Part shown: positions 1 through 11,919 of the stretch, piece after piece
Layout: each line of letters starts with the position of its first letter
How positions within the stretch are numbered: position 1 is the first letter of the stretch
Source of the DNA: Panorpa germanica
Lineage: Eukaryota > Arthropoda > Insecta > Mecoptera > Panorpidae
DNA: 64,000 nt
Assembly (NCBI GenBank): GCA_963678705.1
Contig: OY783219.1
Location: 682,001-746,000 of the forward strand
Direction of reading: 5' to 3'
Notes under the pieces: model-generated
What the model saw: the letters and a program-made list of their open reading frames with translations, nothing else
Database searches by the model: none
Told to the model about the DNA's origin: nothing
Program-made: the position numbers and the translations under genes

Positions 1-1037
1 GGTAAAAGTATATTTATTTATAACAGCTTTATACGTTCAGTGTTCGTTTTGTTGTTGTGTTACTTTAACTTTCAGAATGTTTTTCTACTTAAGTTCCGTT
101 TCCGGTTGCCGTTTTATTTGTCACGTTAGCACCCTTCCGGCGTTTTGCGTTTTGGTTTAAATAACTTATTGGCCTCTAGGTATAAGTTAACATACGATTA
201 CGTAATACATTATATCTTTGTTATATTTACTTAATATAAAGGAAATGAACTCATTATTTATATTTACTATGAATAGTGAATTGAAATATTAAATAATTCT
301 AATATTATGCTGACTCAAATGATAAATAACTTTCAACGCATTTGAACATAAACAAAATAGGACCATTAAAAATAACTATAAATTAGAACCTTAAGTGTTT
401 CTCAGAAATATAAACATTTTTTCGCGACTATTGTGACCTATTTAAAAAATTAATACCTAAACAAAAAAGCCAGCATAAATACATTTGTTTGAGACCATTC
501 CAGTTAATCTCTAGAATAACACCACAATAGCTGTACGTGTTATTTTGATTCAGTAATAGTCAATTTTTCTCGCATACTATTGACATTGCCACAAATTAGA
601 TTTAAGAAACAAAAGTCGAAAAAGTCACAAAAGCACAAAGTGCAAAAGAAACAAACAAAAGTGTAAATTCACAAAACAAGAAAGATTCAAAAACGAATCA
701 AAAACAAACAAACAAGTAAATATAAAGAATAACAAATAAATTAGAAATTAGTGTATTAAAATAATCAACCAACTAACAATTAATATTAACGTCATACATA
801 AATATATAATAATCAAAACTAACAAGAAACAAGTGTAACTTAGCATTTGAATTTATTAAATAAAATACAGTTTTTTAAATATATGTTTTCATTCTAATAT
901 TAATGTCAACAAATACTAACAACCTATAAACAACGACGACCACGATATATGAACTAGCACAACGTTCTTAAAAATACGAATAAATAAATTTATAAAGTAA
1001 ATTAATCTACTAAAATATAAATTTGTTAATATTTTCG

Positions 1038-3469
1038 CAGTGACGTAGCGTGTCTTGTCGGGGCCCCGTATAAAAAATTTGCTTGGAGGCCCTTATATGG
1101 GGGTAAAGATTTTTCACAAAAGAAAAAAAATATTGTGAAAAGAAATATTTATTTATCATAACATAATTTAACCATTTTACAAATAAAAATCAAATTTTAA
1201 ATATTCACTCTTCTTGCCCTTTTTTCGGCAAACTGATTTATTAAATCATTTATGGCTGATGATGATTTTAGTTTTTCTAAAGTTTCTGCCTCTATGGACA
1301 ATAGTGAGAGGTCTGACAGCCGTTCTTGTCCCATCGAAGTTCTTAAGTAATTTTTTATCAGTTTTAATTTTGAAAAACTTCTTTCAGCTGTTGCGGTTGT
1401 AACTGGAAGGGTCAAGAATAAAAAGCATGCTGTGATTACCTCGGGAAAACTGGATGCAAGACTATTGAATTTTACAAGCAATAATTCAATGAGTTCTTTA
1501 ATGGAATAAATTTTTTTAATTTCAGATCTTAAGCATGTTTTTAGAGCCTTTAATTGGTCACAAAGATTAAGTGAGATGTCTTTACTGTATTTAGCAGACA
1601 CTTTTCCGGAAGCGTTTATTATCTCTTCGCTTGAAGAAGATAGGAGTTTCTCCGGTTGTAATATTTCGAACATACTACTCAGGTCGCAAAGGCTCTGAAA
1701 TCTTTCTTTAGTTTGAGAAATTAATATATCTAAACAGCAATAGTATACATTGACTTTGAAATAGGATTCCGGGTCGCAAATTCTCTTATCTTGTGATAAC
1801 TCATCAAAAAAACGCTTCGTTGTCTTTGGCCTACTGTTTTTAAAAACAGTTGTTACCCCCCACTCTTTTTCTAAATCTTTGGATTCATTTAGCAAACTAT
1901 TAAATGAATTCTGATTTCTTAATTGGCACAGTCTATTTAAAAGATTACTTAATAAAATACTAGATTTCTGTAAGTCATTATTTTCATTCTGTAGAGCTTT
2001 AGAAACAGGATTAATAATTTCAAATAGTGAAGAAAAAAATGTAACGAGCACTAAGAAATCATAACTCTCTAAAATATTATTTATACTTTTACATTCTTCA
2101 CGTTCATCTTTTTTATTTGAAATTAAATTTAGTTGGTAAAAGTTTTCATGATTAGTAAAAAATTTTTCTTTGCCGCTAATAAAGCGTCGTTCCTAGAAGA
2201 CCATCTGGTAGGACATACCTTTTTAAGGGTAATCAAATATTTTTCAGATGAATCGTCACTTAGCATTGCCCAGCGTTTTATACTATTGCCAAAAAAAGTA
2301 TATATTTTTTTTGAATTATCGAAAAAAGTCGATACTTCACGAACATGTCTCGCAGCATCGTTTAAAACTAAGTTTAAAGCGTGCGCAGCACAATGAACAT
2401 AATGGGCATTTGGAGCATGCTCTTTTATTAGGGTTTGTAATCCTCCATAAACACCCGACATAACATTCGCTCCATCGTAACCGTGTCCTCTACATTTAGT
2501 CAAATCAATTCCATATTCTTTAGTCAAATTTAAAATGTCAGTTTTCAGACCTGCAGCACTGCAATCGGTTACTGCTACAATTCCTAAAAAGGACTCACAG
2601 ATTTTTATTTCTTTAGGCACATTATCATCATTTTCTGTAACCGAGATATATCGAAAAACTACAGATAGTTGGTCAATTTTTGACAAATCTTGTGTTGTAT
2701 CCAGAATTATTGTCAGAAATGGAGCTTTTTTAATTTCTGAGATAATATTGTTCCAAACGGTGGTACTAAGCAAACTAATAATTTCGTTTTGAATCGTAGG
2801 GCTTAAATAATTTATTTCACCTTTCGGTTTTAGAAGAAGTTCTTTCAAAGTTGCAACATAGTTAGATAGCAGACGTGAAATTGCCATAAAATTGCCAGAA
2901 TCAGAATCATGCCCCCTCAAAGGTAGATTACAAGATATTTAGTATCTTAACATTATAACATTAATTATACGATGCAGTACATCTCTCCAGAATGTAATTT
3001 TACTATTGATTTCACTTTTCAATAGAGTATCGATGGTATTTCCTTGCAACCAATTATTATAAGAGAGTGAGGCATTAATATGTTGCTGTGACTTTTCATG
3101 GTCAAGTATAGATTGCGTAAAATTGCTTCTAACCGAAACACCGTTAACCCAAGCAGAGGAGTACGACTTGTTTTGACGATCTGCTAATAACCAACAGAAG
3201 TGACAGTACGGTTTGTTTAAAACGTTAGAATAACGTAACCATGGTCTTATAATTTTTATGCCTGCCTGATTGAAATATGAATAATAATAACGATGTAGAG
3301 TGTTGCCAACTTTTGAACGCACGCTTAAGGCGGGAAAAAAAGTAATTGCTTTATAGAATTTTGTCATTTGTAAAATAAAATAAATTAGAAAGTTTTTATT
3401 TTTTTTCCTTACACACTTTGGGGGCCCCGTATAATTGATACGGCTGATACGGCGGTAGCTACGCCCCTG
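1038..3469 (-). mobile_element. hAT DNA transposon nested in the LTR
   Basis: The ends are imperfect terminal inverted repeats: CAGTGACGTAGC at the left, and CAGGGGCGTAGC at the right when read on the minus strand. An exact 8-bp target duplication TATTTTCG (1030-1037 and 3470-3477) brackets the element, and the uninterrupted site is seen in the other LTR near 8510. A further subterminal pair, GGGGCCCCGTATAA, lies near both ends. Eight-base duplications and CAG-starting ends are hallmarks of hAT. The 2432-bp length is enough for a full transposase gene. Confidence 0.95.
1197..3367 (-). pseudogene. hAT transposase, ZMYM1-like type, broken
   Basis: Read from 3367 down. The N-terminal part (about 3367-2939) holds a TTF-type zinc-finger region with a CHFC cluster and a downstream H. 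The central part (about 2920-2129) looks like the DUF4371/RNase-H-like core, with an early Asp (LDTTQD), a GYDGANVMSG motif and a C-x2-H pair. The C-terminal part (2051-1197) is the hAT dimerisation domain, with TTATAERSFSKLKLIKNYLR. Two breaks are visible: an in-frame TAA at about 2939 (the parts on either side share a frame) and a one-base frame shift at about 2130-2160. All three domains are otherwise present, so decay is recent. The family normally cuts and pastes hAT DNA; this copy is probably inactive. Confidence 0.88.
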
Positions 3470-3487
3470 TATTTTCGGCTCTCAGAA

Positions 3488-3505
3488 AATATATAACTGG
3501 CGCAG
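3488..3505 (+). promoter_or_regulatory. Primer-binding site, tRNA-Ser type
   Basis: TGGCGCAGTCGGTAGGAT starts on the last base of the 5' LTR, the one-base overlap known for 17.6/297-type errantiviruses. The same site occurs on the minus strand at 24612-24629 in the second errantivirus-like element. The 650-bp leader that follows (3506-4159) is A-rich and has no ORF. Confidence 0.88.
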
Positions 3506-4159
3506 TCGGTAGGATAATTTGCTTTTTGAAAAAAAGTAGAACCAAGTTCTTGAAAAAATTAAAAAAAGAACCTGCAAAAGTGAAAAATAAATATCTACAA
3601 AAGTGTATTGAAATTATAATTGTTTAAAAAGTGTATTAAAAAGAAAGTGAACAGTGTACAAAAGGGCATTTAAAAAAAAGTGTAGAAAGTTTTTTTTTAA
3701 AGAAAAAGAAGTGTACTAAAAGTTTTTAAATAATTAAAAGAAGTGTACAAATGGGCAATTAAAAAAATACAAAAAGTGTTTTATAAAAATAAAAAAAAGG
3801 TGTATTTTTTGTTAAAAGTGCAAAAGCAGTCGTGACCATCGCACAACCCCATGGAGCTGATATTCTCTGAACCTAAATAAGCTAACCTCTGAACAACTAG
3901 AAATCCTTTACAGCTTGAAAACAGAGATCATAAAATCTACATTAATGATATTTGTAATCCAACTGTAAGTAGTAAATATTTCTGAAATTCTGTTTCACAA
4001 ATTCCAAAAATCCAATTATTACATTTTCAAAAAAAAATAAATAAATAATAATAAACAATATGGGTCATAACGAACTAAAACAAATAACAAAAATAATAAT
4101 AATGAAATAATAAGCTTAGTTCATTCATAAGCGAAATTGTAAATAACACAAATTTAAAA

Positions 4160-5351
4160 ATGGAAAACGTAATATTACAATTACGAGATCAATTAGAATC
4201 GCAGGGAAGACAACTCATACAACTCAGGCAAGACATAGCAGAATCACAACAACTCCAAAGTGAAGACAATATCACTTATAGCAATTCTTATTTTGAAACT
4301 GTTAAAACGTTTTACGGAGAACCAACAAAATTAAATGCTTTTATAAGACAAGTAGACAATATAGTTTACATGTTTAGAAATGCAGTTAATGAAATCAAAA
4401 CATGGATAGTTGAAGTAATTTTATCCAAGTTAGAGGGATCCGCCGAAAGAGTAACGTTAGCTAGACGGATTGATACATGGGACGAACTTAAAAAAATATT
4501 AATTTCTAACTTCTCTGATCAAAGGGATGAAGCAACGCTTATCGTAGAAATTAGTGAACTGATGCAGAAATCGCAAGAAAGTACGCAAGACTTTTTTAAC
4601 AGATGCTCAGATCATCTAGCAGCTCGATTAGCCAACAGCAGTCAAAAAGATTGTGGAACTCTCTTTAATGGTAAGTCAAACCTATATACAACGGAAATAC
4701 TTTATTACTTATGCTTTTACCAGAGGTTTGAGAGGAAAAATGGGAGAGAGTATAAGAGCGAAAACGCCAAATTCAATGGAACAGGCATGGGCTTATGTGT
4801 TAGACGAAGAAAACGTGCAACACATGCAGTGGAAAAACTACTCATCTCATACACCCGATAGACAAATACAAAGTTTAAAAACACCCCAATATAAACCACA
4901 AAATATACCCTTCCAATCAAAACAATTGTTTATTCCAAATCAACAAAATTTCTCATCAATATCATCATTTATACCTTACCAACAAAATTTCCAACAAAAA
5001 TAATCATTTACGCCATTTTCAGAAGATATTCAAAGACAATCATTTATACCATTTCCACCACAATTTATTCCAAAACCACAATATCAACCTATTAACCAAG
5101 ATATCCGAAACTTTGAGCCCATGGAAACTTCAGAAGTGACACGTCTGAATTACCTGAGAAAAGAAAAACAAAAACCCGATATTGACAAAGAAAATATATC
5201 TAAAGAACATTATGAATATTTTCAACAACAAAAAGAAGAGGACAAAAAAGATGCAGAAGAATATTTTGAATACATAGAACAACAACCAAAAATAAAATAT
5301 GTATCAGAAAATAAATGTACTTATATTCATACAGACTACAAGCTGGAATAA
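4160..5351 (+). pseudogene. Errantivirus-like gag, frameshifted
   Basis: An ATG at 4160 opens a Gag-like reading frame with an N-terminal coiled-coil-like stretch (LRDQLESQGRQLIQLRQDI) and a capsid-like region that runs to about 4670. The frame then shifts and continues in the frame of 4653. One TAA at 5001-5003 interrupts it before it ends at 5351. The C-terminal half is rich in Gln, Pro and Phe, with short repeats of the type PxQQNF, and it ends in a charged Lys/Glu tail. No zinc knuckle is seen, as expected for errantivirus Gag. Assignment rests on position after the PBS and on composition. Confidence 0.7.
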
Positions 5352-6249
5352 AAAAAACCAAAATTAAACAAGAGTATGTTTATTTGAATCACAAATAACC
5401 TGGTATTATAACGTCGAGAAAAATTGAGAAAATACCTGCCGTATATAATAAATATTACGAACAACCTGGTGAAACTCAAAAATGCAAAGACTATGATTTT
5501 TAACATCCATCAGACATAAATAATTAGAGTAAAAACCAACATCCAAAACCTTACTCAAATAATATCTAGATAACAGTGTATAGATATATACTCACTCGAA
5601 TATAGAAAATTTAATAAACTAAATAAAGTTTACTTTATCTAGAATTAAATTAAAATTATGACAACAAATGAGCTATGACACTGACCTCCTAAACAACTAC
5701 TATATACTTACCGTACTATTTAAATAAAACAAAAAAGAAAAACTTTGAACTAAATAATCAATACAACTCATTATTAAACAAACAATTAAATATATTCAAA
5801 ATTATATCAACACGTTTCATACGCTTAAGTCTTAGTATACAGAAATACGCTGTACTTAAAATACAGAAGTAAAAAACCTTTTGATCTTATAATCAACTTA
5901 AATTTAAAACATTCAATCTAAATTTAAAATATTTAACCTAAATAAAAATTAATCGAAAAAAAATTTAAAATAATATACGAATATAGTATTGGGATTCGAA
6001 ACATTATAAAGAAATATAAACCTTATAAAGAATTGAACTATTAAACATATAAATGATATGATCAACTATGAAATAGAGAGTGACGCATTGTATAACAACC
6101 CTGCTTACACAATGAATCTCTATCGAACGAAGAAATGAATGTTGTTTACATCAACTCTACAATACATTCTCAAGAAGAAGATGCTACAGGGATACCCATA
6201 AGCGAAAGACCTTTTGAAACTCATAACCAACAAATTCAAATTAAAATAC
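5352..6249 (+). other. Decayed pol region, protease to RNase H deleted
   Basis: This 0.9-kb AT-rich stretch lies between gag and integrase, where an intact element would have about 2.5 kb of protease, RT and RNase H. I see no RT or protease motif, only scattered stops, so most of the segment is deleted. Confidence 0.5.
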
Positions 6250-7212
6250 TATTATACCGATTTAATAAAAAGATTAAAAGAAAAATATTATTGGTATAAT
6301 ACGTAAAAAGATATTGAAGCTTATGTAAATACTTGTACTCTTTGTAAAACTAACAAATACAACAGAAAGCCACTAGATACTATTATGAATATAACTGAAA
6401 CACTCAGTAGGCCGTTTCAAGTATTACATATAGATACGTTTACAATCGATAAACAAGATTTTCTAACAATGCTAGATCCATTAACTAAGTTTACAATTGC
6501 AGAACCCATCAAAGCAAAGAATAACTTAGAAATAACTGAAGGAATTCTGAAACTATTTAAACACCACGGAATACCGCAAACAATAATTATGGATAATAGA
6601 TTAGAATTCAAAAACCATCTAGTACAACAACTACTAGGAACACACAAAATAAATTGGTGTCGTAAAACCAATTGGACACACAGGAAACAGTCCCGTCGAA
6701 AGGCTACATAGCACACTTATTGAAAACTATCGAATTTTAAAAACACAAAGTAAAGAAGATCCTACTAAAATAATGTTGATTTGTATTATGCCTATAACAA
6801 TACAATTCATTCTGTGACGAAACTAACTCCTATGGAAGCATTGTATGGCAATCAACATCGAAGAAATATATTTTACTTAAATATCAACACTGAAATTGTT
6901 CAAGACAAAATAAAAGATTACCATAGTAATATGAAAATATTGCATGATAAAATACAAAACAAAATTATCAAAAAAAAGAATGATACTATAAACAGAATAA
7001 ACAACACTAAAAACTTAATCAAAATTAAAATAAGTGACTTAGTATATATAAAATTAAACAACAGATCGAAAAGTCAACCACAAATTGGATGACAAGCAAA
7101 GAGCTTATATAAAAATACAGCTACAAACAAAACACTAATTAGACACATTCGAGACTTAGAAAAAACTAAAACAAATCTTACTACTACAGAAGATAATGAA
7201 TCTACGATTTAA
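6250..7212 (+). pseudogene. Integrase remnant of the provirus pol
   Basis: The frame at 6250-6385 holds the end of the zinc-binding domain, with a CTLC pair before the 6385 ORF. The catalytic core follows with the first Asp (HIDTF) and second Asp (IIMDN). The third acidic residue lies in the SPVERLHSTL motif near 6690-6720, in a different frame because of a shift at about 6650. The C-terminal part (6781-7092, with NNTIHSVTKLTPMEALYG) returns in another frame, and a charged tail ends at the TAA at 7210. At least two frame shifts inactivate it. Confidence 0.8.
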
Positions 7213-7239
7213 CAATAAATCCTATTTAAATAAAAGATA

Positions 7240-7540
7240 TCCTATATCAAACTTGTAGAACACCTTTCCCTTCATCAAACAATAATCCTTTCTAAGAAAT
7301 ATTTATTATTGTCTAATGAAAACTATTTACAGAACAACGAATTATATAAAAAAATAAAAAATCTAGAATTTAACATCAAACTAGACGAATTCAATGATAT
7401 TCAAAAAAAAAAAAAACAATGTCATGAATTAACATCTCGAAAAGAATATAACATAGAAATATAAAACTATTATATAAATACTAACTATTATTGTACTATG
7501 TTTAATTATAGCTATAATCATTATAACATGTTAAAAAATA
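7240..7540 (+). pseudogene. Probable env remnant with membrane anchor
   Basis: Between the end of pol and the 3' LTR a frame at about 7478-7534 codes for an unbroken hydrophobic stretch of about 18 Ile/Leu/Val-rich residues, followed by a Lys-rich tail. This is the shape of an errantivirus envelope C-terminal anchor. Upstream (7250-7430), an out-of-frame Leu/Ser/Asn-rich segment could be env ectodomain. Most of env is missing. The call is by position and hydrophobicity only. Confidence 0.45.
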
Positions 7541-7651
7541 AGAAAAAAAAAATAATAATAAGAAAAAATTTACAATTATTAATAAACTAAACTCAGCCAA
7601 TAAATTAGGAGGAAAATCAATTTCAATAAATTAAAATACGATTTTCATTCT

Positions 7652-7662
7652 AAGGGTGGAGA
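7652..7662 (+). promoter_or_regulatory. Polypurine tract
   Basis: AAGGGTGGAGA sits immediately 5' of the 3' LTR, the position for plus-strand priming. Confidence 0.8.
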
Positions 7663-8528
7663 AGTTAATATACGATTACGTAATACATTATATCTTTGTT
7701 ACATTTACTTAATATAAAGGAAATGAACTCATTATTTACATCTACTATGAATGGTGAATTGAAATATTAAATAATTCTAATATTATGTTGACTCAAATAA
7801 CTTTTAACGCATTTGAACATAAACAAAATAGGACCATTAAAAATAACTATAAATTAGAACCTTAAGTGTTTCTCAGAAATATAAACATTTTTTCGCGACT
7901 ATTGTGACCTATTTAAAAAATTAATACCTAAACAAAAAAGCCAGCAAAAATACATTTGTTTGAGACCATTCCAGTTAATCTCTAGAATAACACCACAATA
8001 GCTGTACGTGTTATTTTGATTCAGTAATAGTCAATTTTTCTCGCATACTATTGACATTGCCACAAATTAGATTTAAGAAACAAAAGTCGAAAAAGACACA
8101 AAAGCACAAAGTGCAAAAGAAACAAACAAAAGTGTAAATTCACAAAACAAGAAAGATTCAAAAACGAATCAAAAACAAACAAACAAGTAAATATAAAGAT
8201 TAACAAATAAATTAGAAATTAGTGTATTAAAATAATCAACCAACTAACAATTAATATTAACGTCATACATAAATATATAATAATCAAAACTAACAAGAAA
8301 CAAGTGTAACTAGCATTTGAATTTATAAAATAAAATACAGTTTTTTAAATATATGTTTTAATTCTAATACTAATGTCAACAAATACTAACAACCTATAAA
8401 CAACGACGACCACGATATATGAACTAGCACAACGTTCTTAAAAATACGAATGAATAAATTTATAAAGTAAATTAATCTACTAAAATATAAATTTGTTAAT
8501 ATTTTCGGCTCTCAGAAAATATATAACT
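7663..8528 (+). repeat. 3' LTR of the provirus
   Basis: 866 bp, starts AGTTAATATACG and ends ATATATAACT, followed by the TATA target duplication at 8529-8532. It preserves the hAT pre-insertion site, which proves the hAT entered only the 5' LTR. Confidence 0.93.
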
Positions 8529-8532
8529 TATA

Positions 8533-8846
8533 TATAGATGATGATTGGTTACCAATCGAAAGATCTTGCTACAAAAATATAGTTTCTAGTAGTAGTAGTT
8601 TCTTATAGTAGTTAAAAGTTTCTATTTTAATTTTAATTGTGTATTCTTTATCGGCGTTATAGTCTCCATGGACATGGTATGACATGAATATATCATGGTA
8701 TATATCATAAATAGCTAGTTCAATCCTCTCGTCGCAATACAATAAATACAGTTAGTAGAACCATCGTTGTCGTAGAACATAGTATATATATATCATTATT
8801 ACCTAGCTCAAACATCTTGTCGCAATACAATAGATATAGTTATTAG
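8533..8846. other. Intergenic, short degenerate direct repeat
   Basis: There is no gene. Two copies of a segment of about 55 bp containing TCGCAATACAATA (near 8733 and 8820) are spaced by roughly 90 bp. No coding signal is visible. Confidence 0.5.
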
Positions 8847-9240
8847 CAGAGATCTGCACAAATGCTTTTCAAAAGCATTTAAATATATTATTTTCCTATT
8901 TCAAATACAAAATAAAAAATAAATTTCATGTTAGCATTTAAATACAAAGTACAAAGTACGTATTTTAAAAATACATTTGAGAAAATAGAATACGCTTTAT
9001 GTTACTAACACAATTTTTTTTTTTTTTAATAATTATGAGAATTTACATAAAATATATATGTTATTTATGTCATGGATTTTAATACCACTATTTGTTCAAA
9101 TAAATTATCTTTCAATTTTCGTCGATGAGGTCTCATTATCATTTCACTAAACGAAAAGAGACGTTCTACTGGGTCAGCACTGGGGTGTTGTATTTTAAAA
9201 ATATCGTCCAATCGTCGTAATTTTCGCGACCTTTGAGTTT
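8847..9240 (-). mobile_element. hAT fragment (transposase C-terminus)
   Basis: CAGAGATCTGCAC at 8847 looks like a hAT terminal repeat. On the minus strand, about 9235 to 9065 encodes a hAT dimerisation tail with PVERLFSFSEMIMRPHRRKL, ending at a TAA. This differs from the hAT at 1038-3469 and is closer to ZBED-like transposases. The other end and most of the transposase are missing. Confidence 0.65.
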
Positions 9241-9578
9241 TTGCACATTCGTAAGAAATTGAGAACTCATTTTCATAATATCACAAGACGAAAAGCTAGC
9301 AATAAACTGTTACTTTTAGTAAAAATATGGGACAGGGCCCATAACCTAATAAAACTCGTTAGTTGCCAGTCAAGAAATAATCTTTTATTATCGATAGATA
9401 AAAGTTAAATAACAATAGCATATAAACAATAGATATACAAATTATATAGTAGATGTTGGTAGTTATCTAATTTTGATATCTATTTTTAACAGTAATGTAC
9501 ACTTAACATATTTGCCGTGTGACCCATCTGATTGCGATTGTAACATTTTATCTGTGTTTACAAATGTTCCTCACCGTT
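9241..9578. other. Intergenic, nothing recognised
   Basis: AT-rich, no ORF, repeat or motif that I can support. Confidence 0.5.
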
Positions 9579-10013
9579 TTAATTTTTTGTATTATCTATC
9601 TCTTGCGCACTCTCGTCCATAAACATCTCTTCCAGTTTTTTCATTATATTCAATAATTGCTCTGGTTCCATGTAGTCCGTCACCGTGAGAGCTGTAGTCA
9701 TCTGCTTGTTCTGCAACCAAAAATAAAGTATTTTATCAACGCTTGGTTACCCATTTCATCAACAGACACTGCTCAGCAATAGTTCATCTTCGTCTATCTT
9801 GTAGACCTCAGCTACTGCTTTAATCTTTTTGATCCTTTGTACAGCAAGTAGACTTCCCTGTTTAGACGGATTGAATTCCGGGAAGATCTCATTGAGATTT
9901 CTAGGATGAGACTTCATAACCGATCTCTCTGCTGGAGCGGATTCCAACGTTCTATTCCTTTTCGCCTGCCTCTCCAAGTCTTCTTGGTTTATTCGCGATT
10001 TTTGTTCTTGCAA
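9579..10013 (-). CDS. Candidate terminal exons of an unrecognised gene
   Basis: On the minus strand a good acceptor (GCTACAG, 10014-10020) precedes an exon at 10013 that runs toward 9759. It codes for a charged, Lys/Glu/Arg-rich segment (LNEIFPEFNPSKQGSLLAV, then IKKIKAVAEVYKIDEDE). Its frame ends in TGA at 9759. A second acceptor (TTGGTTGCAG) precedes 9710, and an open stretch to a TAA at 9579-9581 codes for an acidic amphipathic tail (EPEQLLNIMKKLEEMF). If the donor is the weak GTCTGT at about 9766, the two join in phase and give one C-terminal region of about 125 residues. Otherwise the gene ends at the TGA. Upstream exons were not found and no family was recognised. Unlike its surroundings it has balanced codon use, which suggests a real gene. 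Confidence 0.4.
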
Positions 10014-10394
10014 CTGTAGCTTTAATGCAAATGCATGATAAAATCTGGTTATTATTTATTTTTTTAATCACACTGTCCTTAAAGTTATTATTTCTACACT
10101 TCAGAAGTTTTTTTTAGCTTTCATCAATAATCTTTCAAATTATTATTACTATTATTTTTTTTTTATTTTGTAATAATATACCACGTTACAATCTGTTACA
10201 ATAAGTACCTATGCTAACAATGAAAATTAACCTGGATAAGAAATAGTCGTCCAGTGACGGCTATATCTATGAATGACAATTAAAAACGTTGTGGTAGCTT
10301 TAACACACTATGTTTATTTAGTCTTTTACAGTCAGACGTATATTTAGCACGTATATTAGACGTTTATATAGCAAATTCAAAATTCGAATTTGTC
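10014..10394. other. Intergenic or intron, nothing recognised
   Basis: AT-rich sequence upstream of the candidate exon on the minus strand. No further exon could be supported. Confidence 0.4.
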
Positions 10395-10730
10395 AATATT
10401 TTCTTTCACAGTTTTAATGCTGAAGTCATGGTTTATGCATTTGTTGTTTATGTACCACGGGACATCCATAATGATTTTTACTGTTATTGACTGAAATCTT
10501 TCTAGTACTACTATGTTTGAAACACTAGATCTTACCCAGAGTTCAATGCCATCGGTTTAAACAGGTTTCAGTATCGTTATACAAATCATTAGTTTGGATA
10601 AATGCGATTTGCGTCCAATAAGCCAGTGTAACTTTATGCACTTAAGATGTAGTTCCTTACGTTTTTCCGTGATATGCTTTTTCCAGGTTCGGCGCCGATC
10701 TAATTGCATGCCAAACTTAGACTCTTCACA
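10395..10730 (-). pseudogene. Jockey-clade LINE fragment, end of RT region
   Basis: The minus-strand frame from about 10720 reads LDRRRTWKKHITEKRKEL, then a stretch with LSKLMICITILKPV, GIELWVRSS, LERFQSITVKIIMDVPWYI and NHDFSIKTVKE. This is the conserved tail after the reverse transcriptase in Jockey/X elements. One in-frame TAA interrupts it. The plus-strand fragment at 11920-12890 stops just before this part of the protein, so the two may come from one element that was inverted or re-inserted. Confidence 0.7.
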
Positions 10731-11289
10731 TTGTGGTATAAAAATTATTTATTAAATTACTCCGATTAATAATTTGCACTTTCGTAAACTTTCAGTTACT
10801 CAAAATTATTATTTACTTTGATTCGTAATAATTTTTTTTAATGAATTATTTGTTTACTTATCTAGGTAACAACTAATTTTCTTCTTTTTCAAATTATTCT
10901 ATTAAGGATGTATGAGCGAGGGCGTGGTGTAATAGTGAATTTTGAAGGGTGGGGATAGGCTTGAGCATTTGCGGGGAAAAGGGAAGAAAATTATCACGTG
11001 ACGCGAATTTTACAATTGGCAACACAAATTTTTTTTAATTATTTTTTTCCATGTGACATTTGAATAAATTTAAATTTTTGACATTTAAAAATGGATATAC
11101 CTCAAAAGCTTGACAAGAAAGGATTATTTTGTAAAGAACGACCACTAGAAATAGATAATAATTCATTAAATATGTGTTTGGATCTACGGTATGTATAATG
11201 ATTGTATTTGATATTAGATTTTATATTATTCATTTATACATGTAAATTGTTTACAATTTTTTTTAGAAATTGTCGGATGTTTAGTACTT
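10731..11289. other. Intergenic with a short exon-like ORF
   Basis: Mostly featureless. An ATG at 11091 opens 33 codons (MDIPQKLDKKGLFCKERPLE at its start) that end exactly at a plausible donor, GTATGT, near 11190. Given the Mutator-like fragment just downstream, this may be the first coding exon or leader of that element. Confidence 0.35.
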
Positions 11290-11527
11290 TCACAATCATC
11301 AAACATACGCATTGAATCTTTCATAAAACCTCAGTATGCAGTTTAACATTTTAGGATCAATTGTTGAAGGCCGACGAATTATTGACATAAATAAAATAGC
11401 CAATGATATGTGGTGTGATTCGTGTACTGATGCCCTGTCTTTGCGATTTGTAAAAAAAGTAGATGTCAGAAGATGTAAAAAAATGTCCGAGATTAAAACA
11501 TCACAACAAACCACCACTGGTAAATGA
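11290..11527 (+). pseudogene. Mutator-like (Phantom-type) transposase fragment
   Basis: The frame from 11336 contains GSIVEGRRIIDINKIANDMW, then DSCTDALSLRFVKK. This matches my memory of the N-terminal GRRI(V/I)D.N segment of insect Mutator-like transposase-domain proteins. It covers only about 60 residues and no catalytic residues are included. A second fragment of the same type occurs at 62520-62820. Confidence 0.45.
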
Positions 11528-11919
11528 GTTATTAATGGAGAAACTGCTATGGGTAAATATTTCTATAAAAAGAAGATAGTAATATTCAATTTATTTTGTT
11601 TTCTATTCTTTAATTATGACTAATAATTTCTACGCACAACTTTATAAATATTATTTTTCATTAAGCCGTCCGATTAATGAATAATACGATTATTAACTTG
11701 CTATAGACTCAATTGATAATTTTATATGTGTTATTATGTGATTTTGAATTTAGTTAAAAGATAATTTTAAATCAGCAAAACAAATATTTTTATATAAATC
11801 AAATTTAGATATACAAAAATAATATATAATTGTTGTTTGCATTTTACTTTCATTTTAATGTTACTAAACTACACCCTAGAACTTATATTTCACTCATGAA
11901 AACGCAAGATGGTAAATAG
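11528..11919. other. Intergenic, nothing recognised
   Basis: Very AT-rich; no coding or repeat signal seen. Confidence 0.5.

Larger units (their letters stand above)
185..3488 (+). repeat. 5' LTR of the provirus, split by a hAT insertion
   Basis: The LTR occupies 185-1037 and 3478-3488, 864 bp once the hAT element at 1038-3469 is excluded. It matches 7663-8528 nearly base for base. Visible differences are scattered substitutions plus a small indel near 325. Confidence 0.92.
185..8528 (+). mobile_element. Errantivirus-like Ty3/gypsy provirus, degenerate
   Basis: Seen directly: two LTRs of about 865 bp that begin AGTTAA and end ATAACT, flanked by a 4-bp target duplication TATA (181-184 and 8529-8532). 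A primer-binding site follows the 5' LTR and a purine tract precedes the 3' LTR. The PBS matches the tRNA-Ser type known from the 17.6/297 group of insect errantiviruses, and TATA duplications are also typical of that group. The internal part is only about 4.2 kb. Gag, the integrase end of pol and a trace of env remain, while protease, RT and RNase H are essentially gone. The LTR arms differ at roughly 2% of sites by eye, so this is not a very recent insertion. It cannot move by itself. Confidence 0.9.
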
